A stretch of DNA of 22,551 nt from contig CALWNE010000057.1 of NCBI GenBank assembly GCA_944382705.1, positions 1 through 22,551 on the forward strand, given 5' to 3'. The notes under the pieces are model-generated. The model had not been told where the DNA came from, made no database searches, and saw only the letters and a list, made by a program, of their open reading frames with translations. Both the position numbers and the translations under genes were made by a program. Origin of the DNA: an uncultured Allofournierella sp. (GTDB lineage Bacteria; Bacillota; Clostridia; Oscillospirales; Ruminococcaceae). Shown here piece after piece: positions 7,379-14,848 of this stretch. Numbering within the stretch: the first letter of the stretch is position 1; each line of letters starts with the position of its first letter.

Positions 7379-8677
7379 TTACTCCTTAGAAACCTTTTCT
7401 TCGGTAACTTCAGCCTTTTCCTTGATGAAGTCGATGGCCTTGTTCACAGCCAGGTCCTTCTTCACATCCTCGGCGTTTACCAGAGACTTCACCTTCTCGA
7501 TTTCCATCTTGTAGGTGTCGGCAATGCGACGCATCTCGTTCTCGAAATCTTCGTCGCTCACAGAGATGTTCTCATTAGCAGCAACTGCCTCCAGAGCCAG
7601 GCGAATCTTAACCTGCTTCTCGGCCTGATCCTTGAAGGAAGCACGGAAGCTATCCATGGTCTGACCCATGTACTGGAGGTACAGATCCAGCTTCAGGCCC
7701 TGCTGAGCCAAACGGTACTCGAAATCACGAACCATCTCGTCCATGCGATTTTCGTACATAGCCTCAGGGATGTCACCCTCGATGGTAGCAATTACCTGAT
7801 CCACCAAGTCGTTTTCTACAGCCAAAGCAGCCTGCTGCTCATTGCTCTCTTCCATATTCTTACGGATGTCGGCCTTCAGCTCTGCCAGGGTATCAAACTC
7901 GCTTACATCTTTAGCAAACTCGTCGTCCAAAGCAGGCAGCTCCTTGGTCTTTACCTCGTGCAGCTTGATTTTGAACACAGCAGCCTTGCCAGCCAGCTCT
8001 TTAGCCTGGTACTCTTCGGGGAAGGTAACATTTACATCGAATTCCTCCCCTGCCTCGTGGCCCACTACCTGCTCCTCGAAACCGGGAATGAAGCTGCCGC
8101 TGCCCAGAACCAAGTTGTAGTGCTCAGCCTTGCCGCCTTCAAAAGCGACGCCGTCTACAAAGCCCTCAAAATCGATGTCTGCGGTATCGCCATTCTCAGC
8201 CTTGCCCTCACGGGTAACCACACGGCCGTTGCGATCCTGCATACGGGCGATTTCAGCATCCACATCAGCGTCCTCAACAGTATGGACCTTTTTGGTTGCT
8301 TTCAAACCGGTGTACTGACCCAATTTGATTTCGGGCTTAACAGCCACAACAACCTTCAGCACAACACCTTCCTCCAGGCTTTCAGAAACAACATCAGCCT
8401 CAGGACGGCCAACAGGCTCGATGCCAGCAGCCTTCACAGCTTCTTCGTAAGCTGCGGGGAACAGGTCGTTGATTGCATCGTAATGGAAAATCTCGGCGCC
8501 GTACATCTTTTCGATAACAGCACGAGGAGCGTGGCCCTTGCGGAAGCCAGGCACATTGTACTTTTTGCCTTCACGCTTGTAGGCCTTGTCAATCGCTGCT
8601 TTAAAAGCTTCGGCATCTACCGAGAACTGTAATTCATGCATGCTCTTTTCGAGCTTTTCGCTTTTTACCAGATTCAT
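7379..8677 (-). CDS. tig: Trigger factor (ribosome-associated chaperone and prolyl isomerase)
   Basis: This 432-residue protein has the standard trigger factor layout. The N-terminal ribosome-binding domain carries the signature GFRKGHAP (44-51). A central FKBP-type isomerase domain lies at about 150-245 and includes DTADIDFEGFVDG and GSFIPGFEEQ. The rest is the long helical C-terminal chaperone domain. It binds nascent chains at the ribosome exit tunnel. The ATG follows GGAGG at seven bases. By eye it uses more C/G-ending codons than its neighbours, as expected for a highly expressed gene. It sits directly upstream of clpP-clpX, an order common in Firmicutes. Confidence 0.97.
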   Translation of the reverse strand: MNLVKSEKLEKSMHELQFSVDAEAFKAAIDKAYKREGKKYNVPGFRKGHAPRAVIEKMYGAEIFHYDAINDLFPAAYEEAVKAAGIEPVGRPEADVVSESLEEGVVLKVVVAVKPEIKLGQYTGLKATKKVHTVEDADVDAEIARMQDRNGRVVTREGKAENGDTADIDFEGFVDGVAFEGGKAEHYNLVLGSGSFIPGFEEQVVGHEAGEEFDVNVTFPEEYQAKELAGKAAVFKIKLHEVKTKELPALDDEFAKDVSEFDTLAELKADIRKNMEESNEQQAALAVENDLVDQVIATIEGDIPEAMYENRMDEMVRDFEYRLAQQGLKLDLYLQYMGQTMDSFRASFKDQAEKQVKIRLALEAVAANENISVSDEDFENEMRRIADTYKMEIEKVKSLVNAEDVKKDLAVNKAIDFIKEKAEVTEEKVSKE

Positions 8678-8709
8678 TTTATTTCCTCCATAACAAAGAA
8701 ATTCAATTC

Positions 8710-8718
8710 ATTATATCA
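8710..8718 (-). promoter_or_regulatory. Extended -10 promoter of tig
   Basis: TGATATAAT on the minus strand is a consensus -10 box with the TGn extension. No good -35 is seen 17 bases upstream, which extended -10 promoters tolerate. It lies about 30 bases before the tig start codon. Confidence 0.75.
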
Positions 8719-8746
8719 CGGTGTGTACGGAATTTCTAGACCTTAC

Positions 8747-9424
8747 TTAAATTTTGTAGGGACAAAATGCCAATCCATCCGCAGAAATCAGCCGATAAAA
8801 GATTCCCTCTACCTGTCCCTGAACGGCATAACGAATGGCTGCACCATGCAAATGACCGTAATAGCACTGCTTCACATCGTATTCCTTCAGCAGCTGCACC
8901 ACTTCCTGTGCATTTGCATTAGGATAGATAGGGGGGTAATGCAGGAACACCAGCTTTTCTCTGTCTCCTGCCGCTTCCAAGCTGGCACGCAGCCGGCCCA
9001 GCTCCCTGTTCATCACCTTCTCATCGTGGGGCTCGCTGGCATCGAACAACCAGCTTCTTGTACCACAAATAGCTGCATCATCCACAAAGAAAGCATTGTT
9101 GTGTAATATCTGCAAGCTATGAAAACCTTTTTGCTCAAAAAAAGTTTCCATCTTTTTTACAGTGGTCCACCAATAATCGTGGTTGCCTTTTAGGAGCAAT
9201 TTTTTACCGGGCAAATCCTGCAAAAAGGCAAAATCTTGCGCAGCGTCTTCCAATTTCATGGCCCAGCTGGTATCTCCAGCTAAGACAACTGTGTCTTCGG
9301 GACCAATCAGATTTTCCCAGTTTGTTTTGATTTTTTCCACATATCCCTGCCATCCGGGGAAAATATCCATTGGTTTTTTGCTGCCCAAAGAAAGATGCAA
9401 ATCACCAATTGCAAAAATTGCCAT
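8747..9424 (-). CDS. Calcineurin-like metallophosphoesterase
   Basis: This 225-residue protein has the complete metal-binding set of the calcineurin-like superfamily: D8-x-H10 (GDLHLS), D51 (LAGDTSW), N81-H82-D83 (KGNHDYWW), H162 (FLHYPP) and H191-x-H193 (YGHLHG). There is no signal peptide or membrane segment, so it should be cytoplasmic. The family has phosphodiesterase or phosphatase activity, but the substrate is not evident. The ATG at 9424 has AAGGAG six bases upstream. It points away from the DUF1540 gene and ends about 70 bases before tig, whose own promoter fills the gap. Confidence 0.9.
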   Translation of the reverse strand: MAIFAIGDLHLSLGSKKPMDIFPGWQGYVEKIKTNWENLIGPEDTVVLAGDTSWAMKLEDAAQDFAFLQDLPGKKLLLKGNHDYWWTTVKKMETFFEQKGFHSLQILHNNAFFVDDAAICGTRSWLFDASEPHDEKVMNRELGRLRASLEAAGDREKLVFLHYPPIYPNANAQEVVQLLKEYDVKQCYYGHLHGAAIRYAVQGQVEGIFYRLISADGLAFCPYKI

Positions 9425-9434
9425 ACATTACTCC

Positions 9435-9468
9435 TTCATAAATTCATTGTTTTCTACGCATAATAGCA
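9435..9468. promoter_or_regulatory. Possible overlapping divergent promoters
   Basis: On the minus strand TGCTATTAT (9460-9468) is an extended -10 candidate for the phosphoesterase. On the plus strand CATAAT (9459-9464), with TTCATA (9435-9440) 18 bases upstream, could serve the DUF1540 gene. The two -10 boxes overlap. Both are weak matches. Confidence 0.35.
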
Positions 9469-9490
9469 ACACAAAAGGAGGGATAAACCA

Positions 9491-9649
9491 ATGCAATATC
9501 ATGAACCGATCATTAAAGGCATTACCTGCGATGTGCAGAACTGCATTCATAACAATGGTGATTGCTGCTGTACCGCTGGTACCATTCATGTAGAGCGCTG
9601 TTCTGATGATCCCGGCCGTACCAAGTGCCAAACCTTTGCGGAAATCTAA
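9491..9649 (+). CDS. Small cysteine-rich DUF1540-type protein
   Basis: This 52-residue open frame is the only protein gene on the plus strand. AAAGGAGGG lies eight bases before its ATG, and a strong terminator follows the TAA by about ten bases, so both ends are well marked. It has seven cysteines (C13, C18, C25, C26, C27, C37, C46). The pattern of an ITC-x-V-x-NC start, a central Cys cluster, I-x-V, then T-x-C-x-TF near the end matches DUF1540, common in Clostridia and probably metal binding. The function is unknown. It is an isolated transcription unit between a minus-strand phosphoesterase gene (divergent) and thrC (convergent). A 102-residue antisense frame over it lacks such support. Confidence 0.88.
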   Translation: MQYHEPIIKGITCDVQNCIHNNGDCCCTAGTIHVERCSDDPGRTKCQTFAEI

Positions 9650-9659
9650 GAGCGCTGTA

Positions 9660-9698
9660 CCCCACTGTAAGCAGGTGCTTACAGTGGGGTTATTTTTA
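9660..9698 (+). terminator. Terminator of the DUF1540 gene
   Basis: CCCCACTGTAAGC pairs perfectly with GCTTACAGTGGGG (13 base pairs, four-base loop) and is followed by TTATTTTTATT on the plus strand. It also lies just past the thrC stop, so the hairpin may help end the convergent thrC transcript, though no U-run follows on that side. Confidence 0.93.
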
Positions 9699-11153
9699 TT
9701 ATTCGCAGGCAATGCGGGTAATTTCTTCCGGCTCAATTACCTGAGCAAAGCGTTCCTCCTGCCCGCAAAGCTCCGTAAGCTGCTTTGGCGCTGCTGTACC
9801 AGTGTGCTCTTCCAGACGCTTTATCGCCTCAAACTCATTCTGCTGCATTGGTTGCTGCAATGCATTTAAAACCTCTTGCGGGAACTTAAAGGGACTCGCC
9901 GTAGACAGCACTACCATGGGCGCATTGCTGCGATGTTTAGCCGCAGCATAGAAAGCCACCGCAGTATGCGTATCGCAAAGGTAACCATGCTGATTAAACA
10001 TCTCATTCAGCTGGGCAGCGGTCTGTTCTTCGCTGCACCAGTCAGCAGCAAAGTTTTGCTGAATTGTTTCCAGTGTTTTGTCATCCACCTGATACCATCC
10101 CTGCTGTGCAAGCTGCTGCATCCATTCTTTTACCTGTTTGCTGTTGCCAGTTGCGTGGTACAGCAGCCGTTCCAGATTGGAGGACACCAAAATATCCATG
10201 GAGGGAGAAGTAGTTCTGTAAAAGGTTCTGCGTGCATCGTAGCGTCCGGTTTTCAAAAACTCATTCAACACATTATTTTGGTTGGATGCGCACACCAGAC
10301 GCCCAACAGGCAGTCCCATCTGCTTTGCGTAATAGCCGGCCAAAATATTGCCAAAATTACCTGTAGGAACACAAAAATCCACAGCCTGGCCATATGCAAT
10401 AGCAGCGCTTTCCACCAGTTGGCGGTAGGCGAAGAAGTAGTATACAATCTGCGGAGCCAACCGTCCCCAGTTTATGGAGTTAGCACTGGAAAGCCGAATG
10501 TTCCGTTTTTCCAATTTTTGCGCAATCTCCGAGTCTGCAAATACACGCTTTACACCGCTTTGTGCATCGTCAAAATTGCCTTGTACTGCAAACACACCCA
10601 CATTCGCACCCTTTTGGGTTGTCATCTGCAAACGCTGAATCTCACTGGTGCCATTGTTTGGATAGAATACATCAATTTCGATACCTTCTAAATCCTTATA
10701 ACCTTCCAGCGCTGCCTTTCCTGTATCACCGGAGGTGGCTACCAGTATGCGAGTCAGCTCAGTACGGCCCAGCATCCGCTTTCCCTCCACCAATAGATGG
10801 GGCATAAGCTGAAGTGCATAGTCTTTAAAGGCGCAGGTAGGACCATGCCATAGCTCAAGGGAATACAAATCATCAGCAACCTTTTGTACATATCCTGCCT
10901 TATGAGCGAAGTTATTCCCGCCATATGCAGTGGTTGTTGCTTGTTGTAAAAATTCCGGAGAATAATCCGCTAAAAGCTGACTCAAAACATAGGCTGCCAA
11001 TTCGCTGTAGGATTGAGCGCTTTTTACACGCTCCCAATCCAGCTGAGGAAATTGGTCGGGAACAAACAACCCTCCATCCTGTGCCAGTCCCTGTACGATT
11101 GCCTGCGCAGCAGACACACCATCCGCATATCCTCTTGTACTGATAAACTGCAT
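9699..11153 (-). CDS. thrC: Threonine synthase
   Basis: This 484-residue fold-type II PLP enzyme converts O-phosphohomoserine to threonine and phosphate. The PLP lysine is K110 in WHGPTCAFKDYA, and the SGDTGKAA phosphate-binding motif follows near 150. SSANSINWGRLAPQ is also typical. The length and N-terminus (MQFISTRGYADGVSAAQAI) match the long bacterial/yeast-type threonine synthase. The ATG follows AGGGGGAAAG. It starts 45 bases after yraN with no clear promoter between, so it probably ends the lepB-rbgA-rnhB-yraN operon. No other threonine pathway gene is nearby. Confidence 0.96.
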   Translation of the reverse strand: MQFISTRGYADGVSAAQAIVQGLAQDGGLFVPDQFPQLDWERVKSAQSYSELAAYVLSQLLADYSPEFLQQATTTAYGGNNFAHKAGYVQKVADDLYSLELWHGPTCAFKDYALQLMPHLLVEGKRMLGRTELTRILVATSGDTGKAALEGYKDLEGIEIDVFYPNNGTSEIQRLQMTTQKGANVGVFAVQGNFDDAQSGVKRVFADSEIAQKLEKRNIRLSSANSINWGRLAPQIVYYFFAYRQLVESAAIAYGQAVDFCVPTGNFGNILAGYYAKQMGLPVGRLVCASNQNNVLNEFLKTGRYDARRTFYRTTSPSMDILVSSNLERLLYHATGNSKQVKEWMQQLAQQGWYQVDDKTLETIQQNFAADWCSEEQTAAQLNEMFNQHGYLCDTHTAVAFYAAAKHRSNAPMVVLSTASPFKFPQEVLNALQQPMQQNEFEAIKRLEEHTGTAAPKQLTELCGQEERFAQVIEPEEITRIACE

Positions 11154-11198
11154 TTCACTTTCCCCCTGTTATTGTATTTGGACTCTGTCCTCGGCCAT

Positions 11199-11558
11199 TT
11201 AGGTTTGAAAGGCATTTTGAATAGCACGCACCAAAAAACCACCCTCTGGCCGATGAATCACTTCAGCTACATCAAACCGAATCACTGCATCTTGCAGTCG
11301 ATTGACCTGAAGATATCTCTGTGCCGCAAGAATAATTCGTTTCTGTTTTGGCCAATTTACCGCCTCCATTGGGCGATACCACATAGCTCCACTGCGTGAT
11401 TTGACTTCCACGATAACGATTAAATCATCTTTACGCAAAATCAAATCCAGCTCGCCTTGCCTGCTTTTATAATTGTGGTCAAGCAGCGTATATCCTTGAT
11501 TCATATACCAGCGGGCAGCTGCGGCCTCTCCCCGTCTACCCAGGTCTTGATCTGTCAT
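11199..11558 (-). CDS. yraN: YraN family (UPF0102) nuclease-like protein
   Basis: This 119-residue protein is the normal UPF0102 length. It shows GRRGEAAAA with E11, GELDLI with E36/D38, and VEVKSR with E51/K53, a RecB-like restriction-endonuclease arrangement. The family usually lies next to rnhB and is thought to have a DNA-processing role that is poorly defined. The ATG is one base after the rnhB stop, so the two are co-translated. Family assignment is firm; function is not. Confidence 0.94.
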   Translation of the reverse strand: MTDQDLGRRGEAAAARWYMNQGYTLLDHNYKSRQGELDLILRKDDLIVIVEVKSRSGAMWYRPMEAVNWPKQKRIILAAQRYLQVNRLQDAVIRFDVAEVIHRPEGGFLVRAIQNAFQT

Positions 11559-11559
11559 T

Positions 11560-12165
11560 TCAATATCCCTTCCGCTTCAGGAAAGAGCGTCGGTAAAAGG
11601 ACTGAATTCCATATTGCTCCAATAATTCATAGTGCAATTTTGTAGGATAGCCTTTATGCTTAGCCAATTGATACTGGGGATACTGCTGATCGAGCTGATA
11701 CATAAAGCGATCCCGACTTACCTTTGCTAAAATAGAAGCTGCCGCAATACTGGCACTAACGGCATCACCTTTCACCTGAGGTGCACAAGGCAGTTTCATG
11801 GAAGGAGGCACACGGTTACCGTCTACCACCACAAAATCCGGGGTTTTGGATAATCCTTCCACCGCTTGTACCATGCCATCCATCGTAGCCCAAAGAATAT
11901 TTTTTTCATCAATAACTTCCGGGGGTACTAAAACAATTTTATACGCCAGTGCCTTTTGGCAGATTTCCTCAAACAGATTTTCCCGCCGCTTTTCACTGAG
12001 TTTTTTTGAGTCATTGATTCCTTCTATTGGGTTCTCTGGATCTAAAATCACCGCTGCGCAGCTAACAGGGCCACAGAGAGGCCCTCTGCCAGCTTCGTCC
12101 ACACCACAAAGCAGAGCACCTTTTTGAGTGCGCAGCTCCTGGTCAAATTGGTACAATGGATTCAT
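11560..12165 (-). CDS. rnhB: Ribonuclease HII
   Basis: This 201-residue enzyme removes RNA from RNA-DNA hybrids, including single ribonucleotides in DNA. Catalytic acids are visible as D23-E24 (GVDEAGRGPLCGPV), D115 (VDGNRVP) and D134 (KGDAVSASIAAASI). The frame opens at 12228, but the ATG at 12165 has GGAG eight bases upstream and overlaps the rbgA stop as ATGA, so it is the likely start. It is followed at once by yraN. This order, rbgA-rnhB-yraN, is widespread in Clostridia. Confidence 0.96.
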   Translation of the reverse strand: MNPLYQFDQELRTQKGALLCGVDEAGRGPLCGPVSCAAVILDPENPIEGINDSKKLSEKRRENLFEEICQKALAYKIVLVPPEVIDEKNILWATMDGMVQAVEGLSKTPDFVVVDGNRVPPSMKLPCAPQVKGDAVSASIAAASILAKVSRDRFMYQLDQQYPQYQLAKHKGYPTKLHYELLEQYGIQSFYRRSFLKRKGY

Positions 12166-13067
12166 GTTTCCGGCTCCTCTCCCTGCACCATTGCATCGGT
12201 AGGTTTTTCCAGTGTAATTCTTCCCCATTTGCAGGCACGGAACTCATCCACCAGCATTATGGCGGCTCGCTCAGTGTTTACCTCTCCGCCACTTACTAGC
12301 ATGCCTCGTTTACGCCCAATGGCTTCTAGCAGTTCCCACGGCCCCAATTCCATATGCTCCTGAGTCAGTTTATAGCGTTCCATCAACTTTTCAGGATACA
12401 CCTTTTGCATCTGAGCCAACAGGCCCATGGCAAGTTCCTCAATATCCAAGATATCGTCTTTAATGGAACCGATAAACGCCAGATTGGTTGCCGTTTCCAG
12501 GTTCTCGAACTTTTTCCATAGTACGCCAGGCATATCCAGCAAATCATAGTTACCTACTGTTACCCACTGTTTGCCACGAGTCACACCGGGTTTGTCTGCA
12601 GCCTTGGCCCGCACCTGACCTGCAAAATTGTTGATGAAAGTGGATTTTCCCACATTGGGGATACCGACCACCATCACTCGAATACGAGCACCCGCCATAC
12701 CTTTAATTTGGCGGCGTTGAATCAGTTCCTCCAACTCTTTTTCAATCGCTTGACGAACCTGTGCAGAACTGCCTTTTTGTTTTGCACTAATTGCAACACA
12801 GCCTGCACCTTGTTCACGGAAGTATTTCATCCAGGCAGAAGTAAGCGTTGGATCGGCCAAATCAGACTTATTCATCACATACAGCCTAGGTTTTTGCTGG
12901 GTGATTTTTTGAATTTCCGGATTCAAACTGCTAAAAGGAATGCGAGCATCCAACAGCTGCAGCACTAAGTCCACATTTTTGATGTTTGCATCCATCAAGC
13001 GAAGGGTCTTCATCATATGGCCCGGAAACCATTGAATATTTTTGCGGTTTACAAATTCATTGCTCAT
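12162..13067 (-). CDS. rbgA: Ribosome biogenesis GTPase RbgA (YlqF)
   Basis: This 301-residue circularly permuted GTPase is needed for late assembly of the 50S subunit. The permuted motif order is seen directly: G4 NKSD (66-69) precedes G1 GIPNVGKS (135-142), then a KPGVTRG G2 segment (159-165) and G3 DMPG (178-181). The IQWFPGHM start near residue 11 is the family signature, and a helical C-terminal domain follows. The ATG overlaps the lepB stop by four bases (ATGA), with GGAGAAG upstream. In many Firmicutes rbgA follows rplS; here lepB lies between. Confidence 0.97.
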   Translation of the reverse strand: MSNEFVNRKNIQWFPGHMMKTLRLMDANIKNVDLVLQLLDARIPFSSLNPEIQKITQQKPRLYVMNKSDLADPTLTSAWMKYFREQGAGCVAISAKQKGSSAQVRQAIEKELEELIQRRQIKGMAGARIRVMVVGIPNVGKSTFINNFAGQVRAKAADKPGVTRGKQWVTVGNYDLLDMPGVLWKKFENLETATNLAFIGSIKDDILDIEELAMGLLAQMQKVYPEKLMERYKLTQEHMELGPWELLEAIGRKRGMLVSGGEVNTERAAIMLVDEFRACKWGRITLEKPTDAMVQGEEPET

Positions 13068-13603
13068 GATATCTTCTCCAGCGAACTCAAGGGATAAATA
13101 CGAAATAGCATCTTGCCTAAGATGTCGCGCTCATCAACGGTACCAATGCTAGAAAAACGGCTGTCTTCAGAATGCTGCCGATTATCACCCATTAAAAACA
13201 GCTGTCCTTCCGGCACCGTAAGGGGATACTCCACATTACCTTCCGTGTAGGTGAGTTCTGCAGTATACGGCTCCTCCAGAGCCTGCCCATTTACATAAAC
13301 GACGCCAGCATCTGCATCAATATCCACAGTATCACCACCTACAGCAATTACTCGCTTAACCAGAGGCTTGCCATAATTGATATAGCCATCCACCACTACA
13401 ATATCACCAAGTTTAAGGTCATAAAAAGTGCTTTGAACCAACAGGCGATCTCCTTCATGAAGGGTCGGCTCCATTGAATGACCTCTCACAATTACAATTC
13501 GTGCACAAAATGTAAAAAACAGGACCAAAGCTGCCACAGCAAACACCAATGCCTCGTACCAGTCTAACATATCCAAATTTTTGCGAAAGCGCTTTTCTTC
13601 CAC
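13064..13603 (-). CDS. lepB: Signal peptidase I
   Basis: This 179-residue type I signal peptidase cleaves signal peptides of exported proteins at the outer face of the membrane. A single N-terminal membrane segment lies at about 18-37. The catalytic Ser-Lys dyad is S43 (RGHSMEPTL) and K83 (LVKRVIAVGGD), and the conserved GDNR box is in LFMGDNRQHSEDSR. The start codon is GTG (13601-13603), supported by AAGGA seven bases upstream. It is the first gene of lepB-rbgA-rnhB-yraN-thrC, with its own likely promoter just after the rplS terminator. Confidence 0.95.
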   Translation of the reverse strand: MEEKRFRKNLDMLDWYEALVFAVAALVLFFTFCARIVIVRGHSMEPTLHEGDRLLVQSTFYDLKLGDIVVVDGYINYGKPLVKRVIAVGGDTVDIDADAGVVYVNGQALEEPYTAELTYTEGNVEYPLTVPEGQLFLMGDNRQHSEDSRFSSIGTVDERDILGKMLFRIYPLSSLEKIS

Positions 13604-13642
13604 AGAGCAATCCTTCTTTCCTGGATGATATTTCGTTTTATT

Positions 13643-13651
13643 ATTTTACCA
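13643..13651 (-). promoter_or_regulatory. Probable extended -10 promoter of lepB
   Basis: TGGTAAAAT on the minus strand is a near-consensus extended -10 box. The region 17 bases upstream is T-rich with no clear -35. It lies between the rplS terminator and the lepB GTG. Confidence 0.5.
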
Positions 13652-13664
13652 TAGTATCACATAA

Positions 13665-13700
13665 AGAAAAAAGGGGCAATATAAATTGCCCCTTTTTTCT
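13665..13700 (-). terminator. Terminator of rplS
   Basis: A perfect 16-base-pair inverted repeat with GGGGCAAT/ATTGCCCC at its core and a four-base loop (13681-13684) ends in CCCCTTTTTTCTTT on the minus strand. Matching A-runs on the other arm mean it could work on both strands, but only rplS faces it closely. Confidence 0.95.
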
Positions 13701-13708
13701 TCGGATTA

Positions 13709-14050
13709 TCAGATCTGCTCCTTAACCTTGGCAGCCTTACCAGTACGGCCACGCAGGTAGAACAGCTTCGCACGACGAACCTTACCGCGACGGATAACCT
13801 CTACCTTCTCAACGAAGGGAGAGTTCACGGGGAACACGCGCTCAACGCCAACACCGTGAGAAGCACGGCGAACGGTGAAGGTCTCTGCAACGCCGCCATG
13901 CTTTTTAGCAATAACGGTGCCTTCGAAAGCCTGAATACGCTCGCGCTCGCCTTCCTTAATGCGAACAGATACGCGAACGGTATCGCCTACTTCAAACTTA
14001 GGCTGATTCTCTTTAATCATGCCGGCGGTGATAATTTTCATTGCGTCCAT
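13709..14050 (-). CDS. rplS: Large-subunit ribosomal protein L19
   Basis: This 113-residue protein sits at the interface of the 30S and 50S subunits. The L19 signatures are plain: FEVGDTVRVSVRIKEG, RIQAFEGTVIAKK, VERVFPVNSPFVEKVEV and the basic KLFYLRGRTGKAAKVKE end. The frame opens at 14098, but the ATG at 14050 follows GGAGG at eight bases and gives the usual length. It forms its own unit with a promoter, a structured leader and a terminator. It lacks the usual upstream rimM-trmD and sits instead behind the TIGR03936 gene. Codon use looks biased as in highly expressed genes. Confidence 0.98.
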   Translation of the reverse strand: MDAMKIITAGMIKENQPKFEVGDTVRVSVRIKEGERERIQAFEGTVIAKKHGGVAETFTVRRASHGVGVERVFPVNSPFVEKVEVIRRGKVRRAKLFYLRGRTGKAAKVKEQI

Positions 14051-14074
14051 TGTAAAATCCTCCATTTTTTCTAG

Positions 14075-14157
14075 ACGTTCGTACCCATACTTTTGCATGG
14101 CAGAGGACCGCCCGTTTAATGATACACATTAACTCCGCTGGTGGTGCCAGCGAACAC
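14075..14157 (-). ncRNA. Structured rplS leader (L19 leader candidate)
   Basis: In the minus-strand leader, GTGTTCG (14151-14157) can pair with CGAACGT (14075-14081) to close a multibranch structure. Inside it are hairpins CGCTGG-CACCA-CCAGCG (14136-14152), TTAATG/CATTAA, GGCGG-TCCT-CTGCC and CCATGC-AAAA-GTATGG. Some alternatives share bases at their borders. It ends about ten bases before GGAGG. Ribosomal protein leaders of this sort, including an L19 leader, are known in Firmicutes; I cannot confirm the family match. Confidence 0.6.
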
Positions 14158-14169
14158 TAACGCCACAAC

Positions 14170-14198
14170 ATTATATCACAAAATAAATAGAACAACAA
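14170..14198 (-). promoter_or_regulatory. Promoter of rplS
   Basis: A consensus -10 TATAAT (14170-14175) with a TGA extension lies 17 bases from a -35 TTGTTG (14193-14198). It begins right after the TIGR03936 gene stop, so transcripts from that gene can also run into rplS; no terminator lies between. Confidence 0.88.
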
Positions 14199-14203
14199 GT
14201 GAT

Positions 14204-14848
14204 TTACAAAAATTCTTCCATGTTTTTCAAAAACAAGCCAGTGCGCAGCACCGAAACCTCGGTACTGTTCATGCCCAGTTGCTCTTGAAAGAAGTTTAAA
14301 AACAAGCTCGGATTCAGATTCAAGCCTTCTCCGGCGGGCAGCGTAATCTGCGCCAAGCATTCGGACTGGTTGGTTTCCCAAGCAATGACCGGCAGGGTTT
14401 CTTTAAGATTGATTTCTTTGTGACCGCGCTTGGTCTTTTTTAACACAACAGCCTGTTCCAGTTGGTTATACTGCTCAAAATGCTCTGCCAGTGTACTGGG
14501 AAACCGAAGTTCATAGCGGGCAAAAGCAATTTGCTCTGCTTTGTGTACTGGCTTAGCCACTCGAATCACCTTAATTCCCAAAGGCATTACTTTCTGCAAG
14601 GCTTCCTGCCATTGCTCAAAGGGCACTTCGTCCAGCTCGGTTTTTACATCCACGCTTTCAACCAGACTCTCCTGCCCCAAAGGCAGAGGGCAGGCAAAGG
14701 TCATATAAATATGCGGATTAAATCCCATGGTGTACCAAACCGGTAATCGGCTGCGTTTTAAAGAACGCTGCATCACACGCTGCAAATCCAGCAACGAGAT
14801 ATAGGAGGCCTCTCCCGTTTTAGTGAACCAAATTCGAACTGTAGTCAA
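14204..14848 (-). CDS. TIGR03936 family radical SAM-associated protein (DUF2344)
   Basis: This protein of about 214 residues matches the DUF2344/TIGR03936 family: the start VRIWFTKTGEASYISLLDL, then RVMQRSLKRSRLP and GFNPHIYMTFACPLPLG. It has no cysteine cluster of its own. It always tends to sit beside, or be fused to, a TIGR03960 radical SAM protein, which is the gene upstream here. I choose the TTG at 14848 as start, because GGGAGG lies eight bases before it and it begins the conserved sequence; longer frames lack such a site. It overlaps the upstream gene by 29 bases, implying translational coupling. Function unknown; RNA or ribosome work is suggested by usual neighbours (rng, rplU). Confidence 0.88.
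   Translation of the reverse strand: MTTVRIWFTKTGEASYISLLDLQRVMQRSLKRSRLPVWYTMGFNPHIYMTFACPLPLGQESLVESVDVKTELDEVPFEQWQEALQKVMPLGIKVIRVAKPVHKAEQIAFARYELRFPSTLAEHFEQYNQLEQAVVLKKTKRGHKEINLKETLPVIAWETNQSECLAQITLPAGEGLNLNPSLFLNFFQEQLGMNSTEVSVLRTGLFLKNMEEFL

Noticed and set aside
7958..8632. A 224-codon plus-strand open frame opposite tig
   Set aside because: It is fully antisense to a firmly identified gene, has no family resemblance, and is best explained by the codon bias of tig.
9428..9736. A 102-codon minus-strand open frame between thrC and the phosphoesterase
   Set aside because: It overlaps the thrC end, lies antisense to the DUF1540 gene and its terminator, and has no recognisable protein features; the plus-strand gene has the better ribosome site, Cys pattern and terminator.
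14051..14098. In-frame upstream ATG extending L19 by 16 residues
   Set aside because: The extension falls in the structured leader, lacks a ribosome site, and makes L19 longer than the family; the ATG at 14050 has GGAGG.
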